Assembly: GCA_947307255.1 (NCBI GenBank)
Contig: CAMZIO010000006.1
Location: 1 to 64,000, forward strand
Reading direction: 5' to 3'
Length of the DNA: 64,000 nt
DNA from: an uncultured Clostridia bacterium
Lineage (GTDB): Bacteria > Bacillota > Clostridia > Oscillospirales > Oscillospiraceae
Part shown: one piece after another, positions 7,896 through 16,638 of the stretch
How positions within the stretch are numbered: position 1 is the stretch's first letter
Layout: every line of letters begins with the position of its first letter
The notes under the pieces: model-generated
Databases searched by the model: none
What the model was told of the DNA's origin: nothing
Seen by the model: the letters and a program-made list of their open reading frames with translations, nothing else
Translations under genes and position numbers: made by a program

Positions 7896-8468
7896 ATGGC
7901 ACGCCAGACGAAGCGAAAACTGAATTATGGCGGCGGCCGTGTGGTCGGCAATCTTGCCTACGACCTCGATTATGAAGAGCGCCGCCGGCGCAGCTACGAG
8001 CAGCCCCGGAGAGCTGAGCCGGAGCGTGCCGCTGTCCGCGCGCCGCGCCCGCAGCAGGCTGCTGCGCCCACGCCCCGGTTCCGCCATCGCCAGCGCATTT
8101 CCGTGTCCCCGGTCGCAGTGCTCGGCTTTGCGGCGTTGGCCGTGATGGTCGTGATGCTGGTGATGAGCTACGCACGCCTGACCGAGATTTCCAGCAACGT
8201 CGTCAGCATGAAAAACGAGCTGTCCGTCCTGGAGACGGAGCACGTCGCGCTGGTAACGCGCTATGAAAAGACCTTCGACCTCGCAGCCGTTAAGGCGGCT
8301 GCGGAGGCGGCCGGTATGTCCAAGCCCAGTGCGGCGCAGGTCTACTATGTGGATCTTTCCGCACCGAGCAACGTGGTCATTTACCAGCCGAGTAGGACCA
8401 GCGTGATGAGTCGGATCTTTACCGCCCTGGGGCAAGACATTTACGCCATGGTGGAATATTTCCGATAA
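7896..8468 (+). CDS. ftsL: FtsL/DivIC-like septum protein
   Basis: A 190-residue bitopic membrane protein. Residues 1-70 form a long, very basic cytoplasmic region. One membrane helix follows at about 71-92 (VAVLGFAALAVMVVMLVM), then a short external coiled coil (EISSNVVSMKNELSVLE). Position between rsmH and the transpeptidase gene marks it as FtsL, which recruits and activates the FtsW-PBP2b septal synthase with FtsQ (DivIB). Sequence identity in this family is always low, so the name rests mainly on topology and synteny. GAGGGAG precedes the ATG at 7896. Confidence 0.8.
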   Translation: MARQTKRKLNYGGGRVVGNLAYDLDYEERRRRSYEQPRRAEPERAAVRAPRPQQAAAPTPRFRHRQRISVSPVAVLGFAALAVMVVMLVMSYARLTEISSNVVSMKNELSVLETEHVALVTRYEKTFDLAAVKAAAEAAGMSKPSAAQVYYVDLSAPSNVVIYQPSRTSVMSRIFTALGQDIYAMVEYFR

Positions 8469-8493
8469 CGAAAGCTATATATGGGTATGAAGA

Positions 8494-8582
8494 GCCGAAC
8501 AATCGCTGCTTGCCGGCGGCCCTGTTCGGCGCTTTTCCCCTTTTGAGCGGGCGGATGCGGCAGACAGAACCTGCCGTACCCG
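8494..8582 (+). promoter_or_regulatory. Two consecutive hairpins between ftsL and the PBP gene
   Basis: GCCGAACA (8494) pairs with TGTTCGGC (8523-8530), followed by the pyrimidine-rich GCTTTTCCCCTTTT. A second stem runs from about 8546 to 8582 (GCGGG/CCCGC with an inner CGGCAG/CTGCCG). The first could act as a weak terminator or attenuator inside the operon, setting the dose of downstream genes. This is inference only. Confidence 0.35.
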
Positions 8583-8637
8583 CAAGACAGGGGGGAGCCG
8601 CTATGCGTCCCCGGCGACTGTGTAAGGAGGGAATACC

Positions 8638-10869
8638 GTGCCGCAGCCTCCCAAAAGAAGACCGCAGTCTGCACGCCGAGCCAACCGCATCATTCAGCGC
8701 AGGACACTGCTTTTGCTGATGATCTTCGGTCTCGGCGTCTTCGTGCTGCTGTTTGGAAAGCTCTATCACTGGCAGATTACCGAGCATTACGAGCTGGAGT
8801 CTCTGGCCGTGCGCCAGCAGACGATGCGAACCACCGTGGGTGCGACGCGCGGCGCGATTTACGACAGCAAGGGCCGGCTGCTGGCCCAGTCCGCCACGGC
8901 GGAGAACGTATTCCTCTCGCCCAAGGAGATCGAGGAGAACGAGCAGGACAAAGCGTTCATCGCCGGGACGCTTGCCGGGATCCTGAAGCTGGACGAGGAG
9001 AACATCCTCGCGCGGATGGAACGTACCTATTCGCAGTACGAGGTGATCAAGACCAAGGTCGAGCAGGAAGACGCCGACCGCGTGCGCGCCTTTATCAGCG
9101 AGAACAAGATTCGCGGCGTGTTCCTGGAGCCGACCTCCAAGCGCTACTATCCGCGCGGCTCGCTGGCCGCCCACGTCATCGGCTTTGCCAACGACGCCGG
9201 CGGCGCTTACGGGCTGGAGGCGGTGTACGACGACCAGCTTAGCGGCGAGGGCGGCATGGTCGTTACGGCCAAGAACGCAAAGGGAACGTCGCTGCTGTAT
9301 CAGTACGAGCAGTACTTCGACGCGCGAGACGGTTACAGTCTCAACACGACTCTCGACGCCACGATCCAGTATTATCTGGAAAAGGGCCTGGCCGAGATGG
9401 AGGCGCGTTTCGGCACGGGCAAGGGCGCCACGGGCATCGTCATGGACGTGAACACCGGTGCGATCCTGGCCATGGCCTCGCTGCCGAATTACGACCTCAA
9501 CAACCCCAGCGCCATTTTCAGCGCCGCGCTTACCGGCGGGGCGGAGGTGCAGAGCCTGCCCGCCGAGACGGTTTCGGAGCTGCGCTTGAAGCAGTGGCGA
9601 AACAAGGCGATCAACGACACCTACGAGCCGGGCTCCACGTTTAAGATCCTCACGCTGTCCATGGCGCTGGAGGAGGGTGTGGTGGATCTGAACTCCACAT
9701 TCAACTGCTCGGGCAAAATCAACATCGAGGGTGCGGATATCAACTGCTCCAACCGCAACGGACACGGGCACCAGACCCTTATGCAGGCGACCGGAAATTC
9801 CTGCAATCCGGCCTTTATCAACATCGGCCTGCGCGTGGGCAATGAGAAGTTTTATAACTATATGAAGGCCTTCGGCCTGACCGAAAAGACCGGCATCGAC
9901 ACCACGGGCGAGGCCAAGGGCCTGGTCAACAGCGAAATCACGCACTCGACCCTCGCGCTGGCATGCTACGCCTTCGGGCAGAACTTCCTTGTTACACCCG
10001 TGGCGCTGCTGGCCGCACAGGCAGCTTGCGTCAACGGCGGCTATCTGCACACGCCGTATATCGTCTCCGAGGTCGTTGACCAGAACGGCAACGCCGTCTC
10101 CCAACACGACAATACCCCGGTGCGCCAGGTGATCTCCGAGGAGACCAGCGCCACGGTACGCAGCATTCTGGAATACGTGGTTGCCGAGGGAACGGGTAAA
10201 AACGGCCGCGTCGCCGGATACCGCATCGGCGGCAAGACGGGCACGGCGGATAAGCACGGCGGCAATATCATCGTTTCCTTCACCTGCTTTGCCCCTGCGG
10301 ATAATCCGCAGGTGATCATGCTCCTTACGCTTGACGAGCCGCAGCGCAACAGCGGCACTTACGCCTCCGGCGGCAATATGGTGGCGCCCATCGCAAGCTC
10401 CATCATGTCGGAGATCCTGCCCTACATCGGCGTCGAGCCGAACTATACCGCCGAAGAACTCGTCGGCGCGGACGCCAACGTGCCCAACGTCATCGGAGCG
10501 ACGGCGGAGGATGCCGTGGCAAAGCTGGCAAGCCTGGGCTTCTCCAGCCGTACCGTCGGCAGCGGCGCGACGGTTACGGATCAGACGCCCGTGGGCGGTG
10601 CGATCGTGCCGAACAACGCCGAGATTATTCTCTATCTGGATGCGGAGAAATCCACTGCGCCGTGCATCGTGCCCAACGTCATCGGGGACAGCGCATCCAC
10701 GGCGAATCAGAAGCTGACCAATGCGGGGCTGATCATGTCCGTTTCGGGCGCGACCAACAGCGCCACAGGTTCGGTGCGCGTGATCACGCAGTCGGAGCAG
10801 CCGGGCGCAGAGGTGCCCGCCGGTACGGTCGTGCGCGTGCAGTTGAGCGACAGCTCCGTAACCGACTGA
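8638..10869 (+). CDS. Septal class B penicillin-binding protein with two PASTA domains
   Basis: A 743-residue peptidoglycan D,D-transpeptidase of the FtsI/PBP2B/SpoVD group that cross-links peptidoglycan at the septum. It has a basic N-terminus, a membrane anchor at about residues 23-41, a dimerisation domain, then the transpeptidase domain with active-site STFK (serine near 333), SCN in TGNSCN and KTGT (near 533). Two PASTA domains (about 611-676 and 677-743), each beginning VPNVIG, end the protein. PASTA repeats occur both in vegetative PBPs and in the sporulation paralogue SpoVD, so the exact role is open. The GTG at 8638 follows AAGGAGGG. Confidence 0.92.
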   Translation: MPQPPKRRPQSARRANRIIQRRTLLLLMIFGLGVFVLLFGKLYHWQITEHYELESLAVRQQTMRTTVGATRGAIYDSKGRLLAQSATAENVFLSPKEIEENEQDKAFIAGTLAGILKLDEENILARMERTYSQYEVIKTKVEQEDADRVRAFISENKIRGVFLEPTSKRYYPRGSLAAHVIGFANDAGGAYGLEAVYDDQLSGEGGMVVTAKNAKGTSLLYQYEQYFDARDGYSLNTTLDATIQYYLEKGLAEMEARFGTGKGATGIVMDVNTGAILAMASLPNYDLNNPSAIFSAALTGGAEVQSLPAETVSELRLKQWRNKAINDTYEPGSTFKILTLSMALEEGVVDLNSTFNCSGKINIEGADINCSNRNGHGHQTLMQATGNSCNPAFINIGLRVGNEKFYNYMKAFGLTEKTGIDTTGEAKGLVNSEITHSTLALACYAFGQNFLVTPVALLAAQAACVNGGYLHTPYIVSEVVDQNGNAVSQHDNTPVRQVISEETSATVRSILEYVVAEGTGKNGRVAGYRIGGKTGTADKHGGNIIVSFTCFAPADNPQVIMLLTLDEPQRNSGTYASGGNMVAPIASSIMSEILPYIGVEPNYTAEELVGADANVPNVIGATAEDAVAKLASLGFSSRTVGSGATVTDQTPVGGAIVPNNAEIILYLDAEKSTAPCIVPNVIGDSASTANQKLTNAGLIMSVSGATNSATGSVRVITQSEQPGAEVPAGTVVRVQLSDSSVTD

Positions 10870-10932
10870 GCCGTTTCGCAAGAGAGCGATATTCAACCGG
10901 GAAAGGACTTTTGTTTCACGCTATTATCGGCT

Positions 10933-12504
10933 TTGCTTGCACCCCTGAGGACCTATGTGCTGCACGCGCCGCGGGATCTGGAGATTTCGGTGCTATGCCT
11001 TGACTCCCGCGCGGCAGGCCGGGGCGCATTGTTTGCGGCGCTGCGCGGACGGCAGACGGACGGCCACCGCTTCCTTGCTGATGCGGTGGCGCGCGGCGCG
11101 GCCTGCGTGCTTACGGAAGAGCCGCCGCAGATGCAGATCCCCTATATCCTCGTGCCGGACAGCCGGGATGCGCTGGCGCGTATGGCGGCGGTCTGGTACG
11201 GCGAACCGGCAAAGAAAATGACGATGGTGGGCGTAACCGGAACGAACGGAAAGACCACCACGACCTATCTGCTCAAGCAGATCCTGGAAAAGACGATCTC
11301 CGCCCGTGTGGGGCTGATCGGAACGAATCAGAATATGATCGGGGACGAGATACTCCCCGCGCAGCGCACCACGCCGGAGAGCCTGACGCTGCAAGAGTTG
11401 CTCGCGCATATGGCGCGCGCCGGATGTACCCACGTGGTGATGGAGGTTTCCTCCCACGCGCTGATGCAAAGCCGCACGGCGGGGATCGAGTTCGCCGTGG
11501 GCGTCTTTACCAATCTCACGCAGGACCATCTGGACTACCACGGCACGATGGAGGCGTACTGCGACGCCAAGGCGCGGCTGTTTTCCCAATGCGCCGTTGC
11601 CGTGGCCAACGGGGACGATCCCTGGACGCCGCGCATTTTGCAGAATGCGGCGTGCCGCAGCGTGTGCTTCGGGGAGGGGCTGACGAACGACCTCGTCGGC
11701 TGGCATGTGCGGTATGAAAGCCGCTGCGTGCGATTCACCGCCTGCGACGATTGCGGGCACGTGGAGGCCTGCCTGCCGATTCCGGGGCGTTTTTCCCTTT
11801 ACAACGCGCTGGGCGCGCTGCTTGCCGCGCGGGAACTGGGGATTTCGCTGGAGGACGCGGCAAAGGCGCTGGCGGATTGCCGCGGCGTGCGCGGGCGCTG
11901 CGAGGTGCTGGAGACCGATACGGACTACACCGTGCTGATCGACTATGCCCATACGCCAGACGGGCTGAAGAATATTCTTTCAACCGCCTGCGGGTTTGCC
12001 GAAAACCGCGTGATCGTGGTGTTCGGCTGCGGGGGAGAGCGCGACAAAACCAAACGCGCCGGCATGGGACGGATCGCTGCAGTGCTTGCCGACGCGGTGG
12101 TCGTTACCTCGGACAATCCGCGCGGCGAGCCGCCCTACGCAATCCTGCACGATATTCTGGAGGGGATGCGCGAGACGCAAACGCCGTTTGCCGTGCTGGA
12201 AAACCGACGCGAGGCCGTCGCCTATGCGCTCGATCACGCCGAACGGGGCGACGTGGTGGTGCTTGCCGGCAAAGGGCATGAGCCGTATCAGATCATCGGC
12301 AAGACGGCTTACCCGTTGGACGAGCGGGAGATCGTGCGCGCCCATTTGAACCAACAACAAAGGAAGGCCGCTGCAAGGGCGGCGGGAGGAAACGACTATG
12401 AAGACAGTATTCTCGTGCGTGATCAGCTTCGTGATCGCGCTGGCGATGGGCAGACTCCTGATTCCGGAGCTGCGCAAGCTCAAGGCGGGACAGAGCATCC
12501 GTGA
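10933..12504 (+). CDS. murE: UDP-MurNAc-L-Ala-D-Glu:meso-diaminopimelate ligase MurE
   Basis: A cytoplasmic Mur ligase that adds the third stem-peptide residue with ATP. It has the P-loop TGTNGKTT (about 102-109), the middle HxxYH-type region NLTQDHLDYHGTMEAY, and DNPRGE near residue 394, the motif of meso-DAP rather than lysine enzymes. Start and end are odd. No ribosome site fits this TTG, whereas GAAAGGA at 10901-10907 points to an ACG codon at 10918 that reads in frame into LLSALLAPL, a good MurE N-terminus. The last 50 or so residues go beyond the usual end and overlap mraY by 107 bases. The true N-terminus is probably 10918. Confidence 0.88.
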   Translation: MLAPLRTYVLHAPRDLEISVLCLDSRAAGRGALFAALRGRQTDGHRFLADAVARGAACVLTEEPPQMQIPYILVPDSRDALARMAAVWYGEPAKKMTMVGVTGTNGKTTTTYLLKQILEKTISARVGLIGTNQNMIGDEILPAQRTTPESLTLQELLAHMARAGCTHVVMEVSSHALMQSRTAGIEFAVGVFTNLTQDHLDYHGTMEAYCDAKARLFSQCAVAVANGDDPWTPRILQNAACRSVCFGEGLTNDLVGWHVRYESRCVRFTACDDCGHVEACLPIPGRFSLYNALGALLAARELGISLEDAAKALADCRGVRGRCEVLETDTDYTVLIDYAHTPDGLKNILSTACGFAENRVIVVFGCGGERDKTKRAGMGRIAAVLADAVVVTSDNPRGEPPYAILHDILEGMRETQTPFAVLENRREAVAYALDHAERGDVVVLAGKGHEPYQIIGKTAYPLDEREIVRAHLNQQQRKAAARAAGGNDYEDSILVRDQLRDRAGDGQTPDSGAAQAQGGTEHP

Positions 12505-13387
12505 GGACGGCCCCACCTGGCACGCGGCCAAGCAGGGAACCCCCACCATGGGCGGGCTGATGTTCATTCTGAGCATCTTCGTCGCCGTTCTCGTTTGCGG
12601 CTGGCAGGGGATGCGCGCCGGAGATCTGAAGCACCTGTATATTTTCGGCTTTGCGCTGATTTTCGGCATCATCGGCTTCCTGGACGACTATCACAAGGTG
12701 AAGTACCAGCAAAACCTGGGGCTGACCGCGCTGCAGAAATTTTTGCTGCAGCTTGCCGCAGCGGTGGCGTTTTTGACGCTGATGCGCTACGAGGGCGCGC
12801 TGACGCCGAACCTCTACGTGCCGTTTTTCAACACCGCACTGATCCTCAGCTGGCCGGTGTATATGATCTTCGCCGCTTTCGTGATCGTCGGCACGGTGAA
12901 CGCCGTGAACATCACCGACGGGATCGACGGCCTTGCCGGAAGCGTAACGGTGCCGGTGGGACTGTTCTTTGCCATCGTGGCGATCTGGTGGCCGGGCTGT
13001 GAACAGATGGGGATTTACGCCGGGGCGCTGGTGGGCGGACTGATGGGCTTTCTCGTGTACAATTTCCATCCGGCGAAGGTCTTTATGGGCGACACCGGCT
13101 CGCTGTTCCTCGGCGGGACGGTGGCGGCGCTTGCGTTTGCCTACGATATGCCGCTGGTGCTGATCCCGGTCGGCTTCGTGTATATCTGCGAAACGCTGTC
13201 CGATATCCTGCAGGTGGGCTATTTTAAGCTGACCCATGGAAAGCGCCTGTTCAAAATGGCACCGCTGCACCATCATTTTGAGCTGTGCGGCTGGAGTGAG
13301 GAGAAGCTGGTCGCCGTTTTCACGCTGGTGAGCGCCCTGTGCTGCGGCGCGGCGCTGCTGGGCGTGTTTGGACGATATCATTTTTGA
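12398..13387 (+). CDS. mraY: Phospho-N-acetylmuramoyl-pentapeptide transferase MraY
   Basis: A 329-residue, ten-helix membrane enzyme that transfers phospho-MurNAc-pentapeptide from UDP to undecaprenyl phosphate, forming lipid I. Signatures are GTPTMGG near the N-terminus, the catalytic DDY in GFLDDYHKV, NITDGIDGLAG, GDTGSLFLGG, and the C-terminal PLHHHFELCGWSE. The ATG at 12398 has a clear GGGAGG upstream, which fixes the start and shows that the long overlap comes from the murE tail. murF, which normally sits between murE and mraY, and murD, which normally follows, are absent. Confidence 0.97.
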   Translation: MKTVFSCVISFVIALAMGRLLIPELRKLKAGQSIREDGPTWHAAKQGTPTMGGLMFILSIFVAVLVCGWQGMRAGDLKHLYIFGFALIFGIIGFLDDYHKVKYQQNLGLTALQKFLLQLAAAVAFLTLMRYEGALTPNLYVPFFNTALILSWPVYMIFAAFVIVGTVNAVNITDGIDGLAGSVTVPVGLFFAIVAIWWPGCEQMGIYAGALVGGLMGFLVYNFHPAKVFMGDTGSLFLGGTVAALAFAYDMPLVLIPVGFVYICETLSDILQVGYFKLTHGKRLFKMAPLHHHFELCGWSEEKLVAVFTLVSALCCGAALLGVFGRYHF

Positions 13388-13429
13388 TCGGCTGGCTTGA
13401 CGGAAAAACCGGGAAGGGAGGGAGACGAT

Positions 13430-14623
13430 GTGACGAAAGAGGAGCGCCGCTTGCGCCAGGAACAGCGGGAGCGCGCCAGGGCAGTAGAGGCCGCCGCGCG
13501 CGAAGCGGGCCGCGGCCCGCTGGACGTGCCGTTTCTGCTGCTGGTGCTGCTGCTGACGGGAATCGGCCTGATCATGCTCTTTTCCGCCAGTTTCCCCTCC
13601 GCCTATTACGAAACGGGAAATCCGGCTTACTATCTCATCCGTCAATCCATCTTCGCCGCGCTCGGCATCGCGGCGATGCTGGTCATCGGGCGCATCAATT
13701 ATGAGCGTTTCCGCGCCGTTTCCAAGCTGCTGCTGCTCATCTCGATCATATTGCTGGTGCTGGTGCTGATCCCGGGCATCGGCACCGGCCGCATCACGCA
13801 CGGCGCGCAGCGCTGGATCCGCAGCCTCGGCCCGATTCCGCAGTTCCAGCCCTCGGAGGTTGCCAAGTTCGGCGTCATCCTGTATTTTGCCGACAGCATC
13901 TCCAAGAAGAAAAGCCGGATGGCAACGCTGCGCGAGGGCATTTTGCCCTACGGATTCATCCTGGCGCTGCTGGCGGGACTGATGATGCTCGAACCCCACT
14001 TTTCCGGTACGGTGCTGCTCGTGGGCATTGGCGCGGTGATGATGTACGTCGGCGGCATCCGCAGTTACTGGGTCGGTTTCGGCTTGGCGGGCGCCGGCCT
14101 CGTGGCCTACGGCTTTATGAGCGGGATGATCAAGTATAACTCCTCACGCATCAAGATCTGGCTCGACCCGCTCAACCCCGAGTGGATGCAGGGCTCGGGC
14201 TATCAGATCCGCCAGAGCCTGCTGGCCATCGGTTCGGGCGGACTTTTGGGCGTGGGCCTGGGCAAGAGCCGGCAGAAATTTCTCTTCCTGCCCGAGGAGC
14301 ACAACGACTTTATCTTCTCCATCGTCTGCGAGGAGCTGGGGCTGATCGGCGCGACGCTGATCATGGCGATCTTCGCCCTGCTGATCATCCGTGGGTACTG
14401 GATCGCACTGCACGCGCGCGACCGCTTTGGCAGCCTCCTTGCCGTGGGCGTAACCACGCAGATCGCGCTGCAGGTGTTTCTGAACATCGCGGTGGTGTCG
14501 AATCTCATTCCCAACACGGGCATTTCACTGCCGTTTTTCAGCTACGGCGGCACGGCGCTGGCCATCCAGCTGGCGGAGATGGGCGTGGTGCTGAGCGTAT
14601 CGCGCCAGATGCCCGCGTCATAG
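13430..14623 (+). CDS. ftsW: Septal peptidoglycan polymerase FtsW (SEDS family)
   Basis: A 397-residue SEDS glycosyltransferase that polymerises lipid II at the division site with a partner class B PBP. About ten membrane helices are visible. LFSASFPSAYYETGNP, GAQRWIRSLGPIPQFQPSE, EEHNDFIFSIVCEELG and the C-terminal NTGISLPFFSYGGTA are hallmark motifs. A 35-residue charged cytoplasmic head precedes the first helix. The GTG at 13430 follows GGGAGGGAG; an upstream TTG at 13397 has no ribosome site. Location in the dcw cluster favours FtsW over RodA. Confidence 0.93.
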   Translation: MTKEERRLRQEQRERARAVEAAAREAGRGPLDVPFLLLVLLLTGIGLIMLFSASFPSAYYETGNPAYYLIRQSIFAALGIAAMLVIGRINYERFRAVSKLLLLISIILLVLVLIPGIGTGRITHGAQRWIRSLGPIPQFQPSEVAKFGVILYFADSISKKKSRMATLREGILPYGFILALLAGLMMLEPHFSGTVLLVGIGAVMMYVGGIRSYWVGFGLAGAGLVAYGFMSGMIKYNSSRIKIWLDPLNPEWMQGSGYQIRQSLLAIGSGGLLGVGLGKSRQKFLFLPEEHNDFIFSIVCEELGLIGATLIMAIFALLIIRGYWIALHARDRFGSLLAVGVTTQIALQVFLNIAVVSNLIPNTGISLPFFSYGGTALAIQLAEMGVVLSVSRQMPAS

Positions 14624-14639
14624 CGACAGAGCAAAAAAG

Positions 14640-14661
14640 CGGGAGGGGGAGACCCCTCCCG
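14640..14661 (+). other. Stable hairpin after ftsW
   Basis: A perfect 9-bp stem, CGGGAGGGG with CCCCTCCCG (loop GAGA), begins 16 bases after ftsW. No T run follows on the plus strand, so it may protect or attenuate the transcript rather than end it. It marks the left border of the inserted GNAT gene. Confidence 0.4.
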
Positions 14662-14705
14662 TGCACGCATGGGAGAAAGGCAAATCGGGATTTGATGGAG
14701 GATAG

Positions 14706-15275
14706 ATGATGAAAATAGAATCTGATAACATTATTCTTCGCGATATGATTGAGTCCGACATTGAGGACTATGTGCGTTGGTTCACGGTGGAACGCGAATG
14801 GGAAAACTGGGATGCTCCCTGGGAAAAAGAGGATACTTACGAGGAAACCGAGCGTAAAAAATGGACGGAATACTATGAATCTGTGAAAGATCGTCCGGAT
14901 GATACTCTCCGATGGAAGTTTGAAATCGAATGGAACGGCAGACACATTGGCTGGGTCAGTTCCTACTGCATTGACGAAAACTACGAATGGATTGGAAAAG
15001 CCAAGGACGGTCAGACTGTTTATCATGCCGTAGGAATTAGTATTTGTGAACCGGATGTGTGGGGTAACGGCATCGGAACAAACACCCTCCGTGCTTTTAT
15101 GAACTATTATTTTGAGAACGGTGTGAACGAGCTTTACACACAAACCTGGTCGGGCAATGTCCGTATGATCCGCTGTGCCGAAAAACTCGGTTTTGCAGAG
15201 TGCGACAGAGACGTGGATGAATGTGAGGTTGACGGGAAGAAATATGATGGGCTGACCTTCAAGATAAAAAGATGA
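14706..15275 (+). CDS. GNAT family N-acetyltransferase inserted in the dcw cluster
   Basis: A 189-residue acetyltransferase of the GNAT fold, related to RimJ/RimL-type enzymes (starts IILRDMIESDIEDYVRWF). The acetyl-CoA site reads WGNGIGTNTLRAFMNYYF, followed by the late strand and helix GNVRMIRCAEKLGF. The substrate is unknown. Base composition is plainly more AT-rich than the flanking ftsW and murG, and codons such as AAA and GAA replace the GC-rich ones used nearby, which suggests acquisition by transfer. GGAGG is present just upstream. It sits between ftsW and murG, where no acetyltransferase is normally found. Confidence 0.85.
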   Translation: MMKIESDNIILRDMIESDIEDYVRWFTVEREWENWDAPWEKEDTYEETERKKWTEYYESVKDRPDDTLRWKFEIEWNGRHIGWVSSYCIDENYEWIGKAKDGQTVYHAVGISICEPDVWGNGIGTNTLRAFMNYYFENGVNELYTQTWSGNVRMIRCAEKLGFAECDRDVDECEVDGKKYDGLTFKIKR

Positions 15276-15358
15276 TTTCGCACAGATAATTACCGATTTG
15301 CCGTTTATTCCGTGAAAACGATTCGATCGAGATAGCAGCATAAGGGAGAGAAAGAACC

Positions 15359-16480
15359 ATGAAAGTGATCTTTACCTGCGGCGGTACGGCGGGGCACGTC
15401 AATCCCGCGCTGGCACTGGCGGGCTATATGCTTCAGCGCGATCCGAATACGGAGATCCTGTTCGTCGGCGCGGAGCGCGGATTGGAGCGCGAGCTGATCG
15501 CGCACACGCCCTATCCGTTCCGCACGGTCAACATCTCCTCGTTCCACCGCTCGATGAAGCCCAGGGAGATCCGCCATAATCTGGTTACGGTGAGAAACCT
15601 GCTGCACGCCCGGCGGGAGGCCAATGCGATTCTGGACGACTTTCAGCCCGATCTGATCGTCGGCACCGGCGGGTACGCCAGCTATCCCATCGTGCGCTAC
15701 GGCGCGGAGGCCGGCATCCCCACGGCGGTGCACGAGTCCAACATCGTGCCGGGGCTGACCACCAAGCAGCTTGAGCCCTATGCCGACCGCATCATGGTCG
15801 GCTTTGAGGAGTGCCGCGCCCATTACCGTCATCCCGAACGGGTGGTGGTTACGGGCACGCCCGTGCGCAGCGACTTTTTTGATCTCACCAAAAAAGAGGC
15901 CAAGCAGAAGCTCGGCGCGGACGACGGGAGACCGCTGATCGTCTCATTCTGGGGCAGCCTCGGCGCGGGGAACATGAACCGCTGCATGGCGGAATTCCTG
16001 TATCTCGAATCCGCGCACGAGCCGTTCCACCACGTGCATGGCGTCGGCTCGATCTGCTGGGAGAGAATGAGGGAGGACCTGAAGCGCTACGACGTGGACC
16101 TTGCCGCGCACCTGTCGCTGGACGTGCGCGAGTACATCTACGACATGGCGACGGTCATGCGCGCGGCGGATCTGGTGATCTGCCGGGCGGGCGCATCCAC
16201 GCTCAGCGAGCTGACGGCGCTCGGCGTGCCGGCGATCCTGGTGCCGTCTCCCAACGTGACGAACCACCATCAGGAGCGCAACGCGCAGCTTCTGGGCGAC
16301 CACGGCGCGGCGCTGGTGCTTTCGGAGGAGGGGCTGGACGGCAAAAAGCTGTTCACCGCTGCGGCGGAGCTTCTGCGTGATCAGCCGCGCCTTGCCGAGA
16401 TGGGACAAAACATGGCGGCGCTTGGTATACACGACGTAACGCAGCGGATCTATGACACGGTGATGTCGCTGGTCAAATAA
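15359..16480 (+). CDS. murG: Lipid II synthase MurG
   Basis: A 373-residue GT-B glycosyltransferase, peripheral to the inner face of the membrane, that adds GlcNAc from UDP-GlcNAc to lipid I. The N-terminal TCGGTAGHVNPALALA and the GTGGYASYPIVRYG loop are the lipid-binding signatures. The UDP-GlcNAc site region reads VICRAGASTLSELTALGVPAILVPSP. Length is normal. In this window it follows the inserted GNAT gene by 83 bases and ends with a strong terminator, so the first half of the dcw cluster stops here. Confidence 0.96.
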   Translation: MKVIFTCGGTAGHVNPALALAGYMLQRDPNTEILFVGAERGLERELIAHTPYPFRTVNISSFHRSMKPREIRHNLVTVRNLLHARREANAILDDFQPDLIVGTGGYASYPIVRYGAEAGIPTAVHESNIVPGLTTKQLEPYADRIMVGFEECRAHYRHPERVVVTGTPVRSDFFDLTKKEAKQKLGADDGRPLIVSFWGSLGAGNMNRCMAEFLYLESAHEPFHHVHGVGSICWERMREDLKRYDVDLAAHLSLDVREYIYDMATVMRAADLVICRAGASTLSELTALGVPAILVPSPNVTNHHQERNAQLLGDHGAALVLSEEGLDGKKLFTAAAELLRDQPRLAEMGQNMAALGIHDVTQRIYDTVMSLVK

Positions 16481-16490
16481 AAAAACAAAA

Positions 16491-16536
16491 CGCCGGGGGA
16501 GGCACTTCGTAAGGAAATGCCTCCCCCCGTTTTTTC
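16491..16536 (+). terminator. Terminator after murG
   Basis: A stem of GGGGGAGGCA with TGCCTCCCCC (16495 to 16527) is followed by GTTTTTT. An A-rich stretch before it would let it work in both directions. Confidence 0.9.
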
Positions 16537-16577
16537 CGTGAGTAACTTGATAAAACCGAATATACAGTTAGATGAGA

Positions 16578-16606
16578 TGGAACCTTCCGGATTTGAATGA
16601 TATAAT
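16578..16606 (+). promoter_or_regulatory. Extended -10 promoter of the DinB-like gene
   Basis: TGATATAAT, with the -10 hexamer at 16601-16606, forms an extended -10. The -35 position (16578-16583) is poor. It lies 33 bases before the ATG. Confidence 0.5.
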
Positions 16607-16638
16607 GGTATCAACAAATCAGTTTTTTGGAGGAAAGT

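Noticed and set aside
8419..10896. 825-codon minus-strand open frame opposite the PASTA penicillin-binding protein
   Set aside because: The plus strand encodes STFK, SCN and KTGT motifs; the antisense product is low in complexity and unlike any protein.
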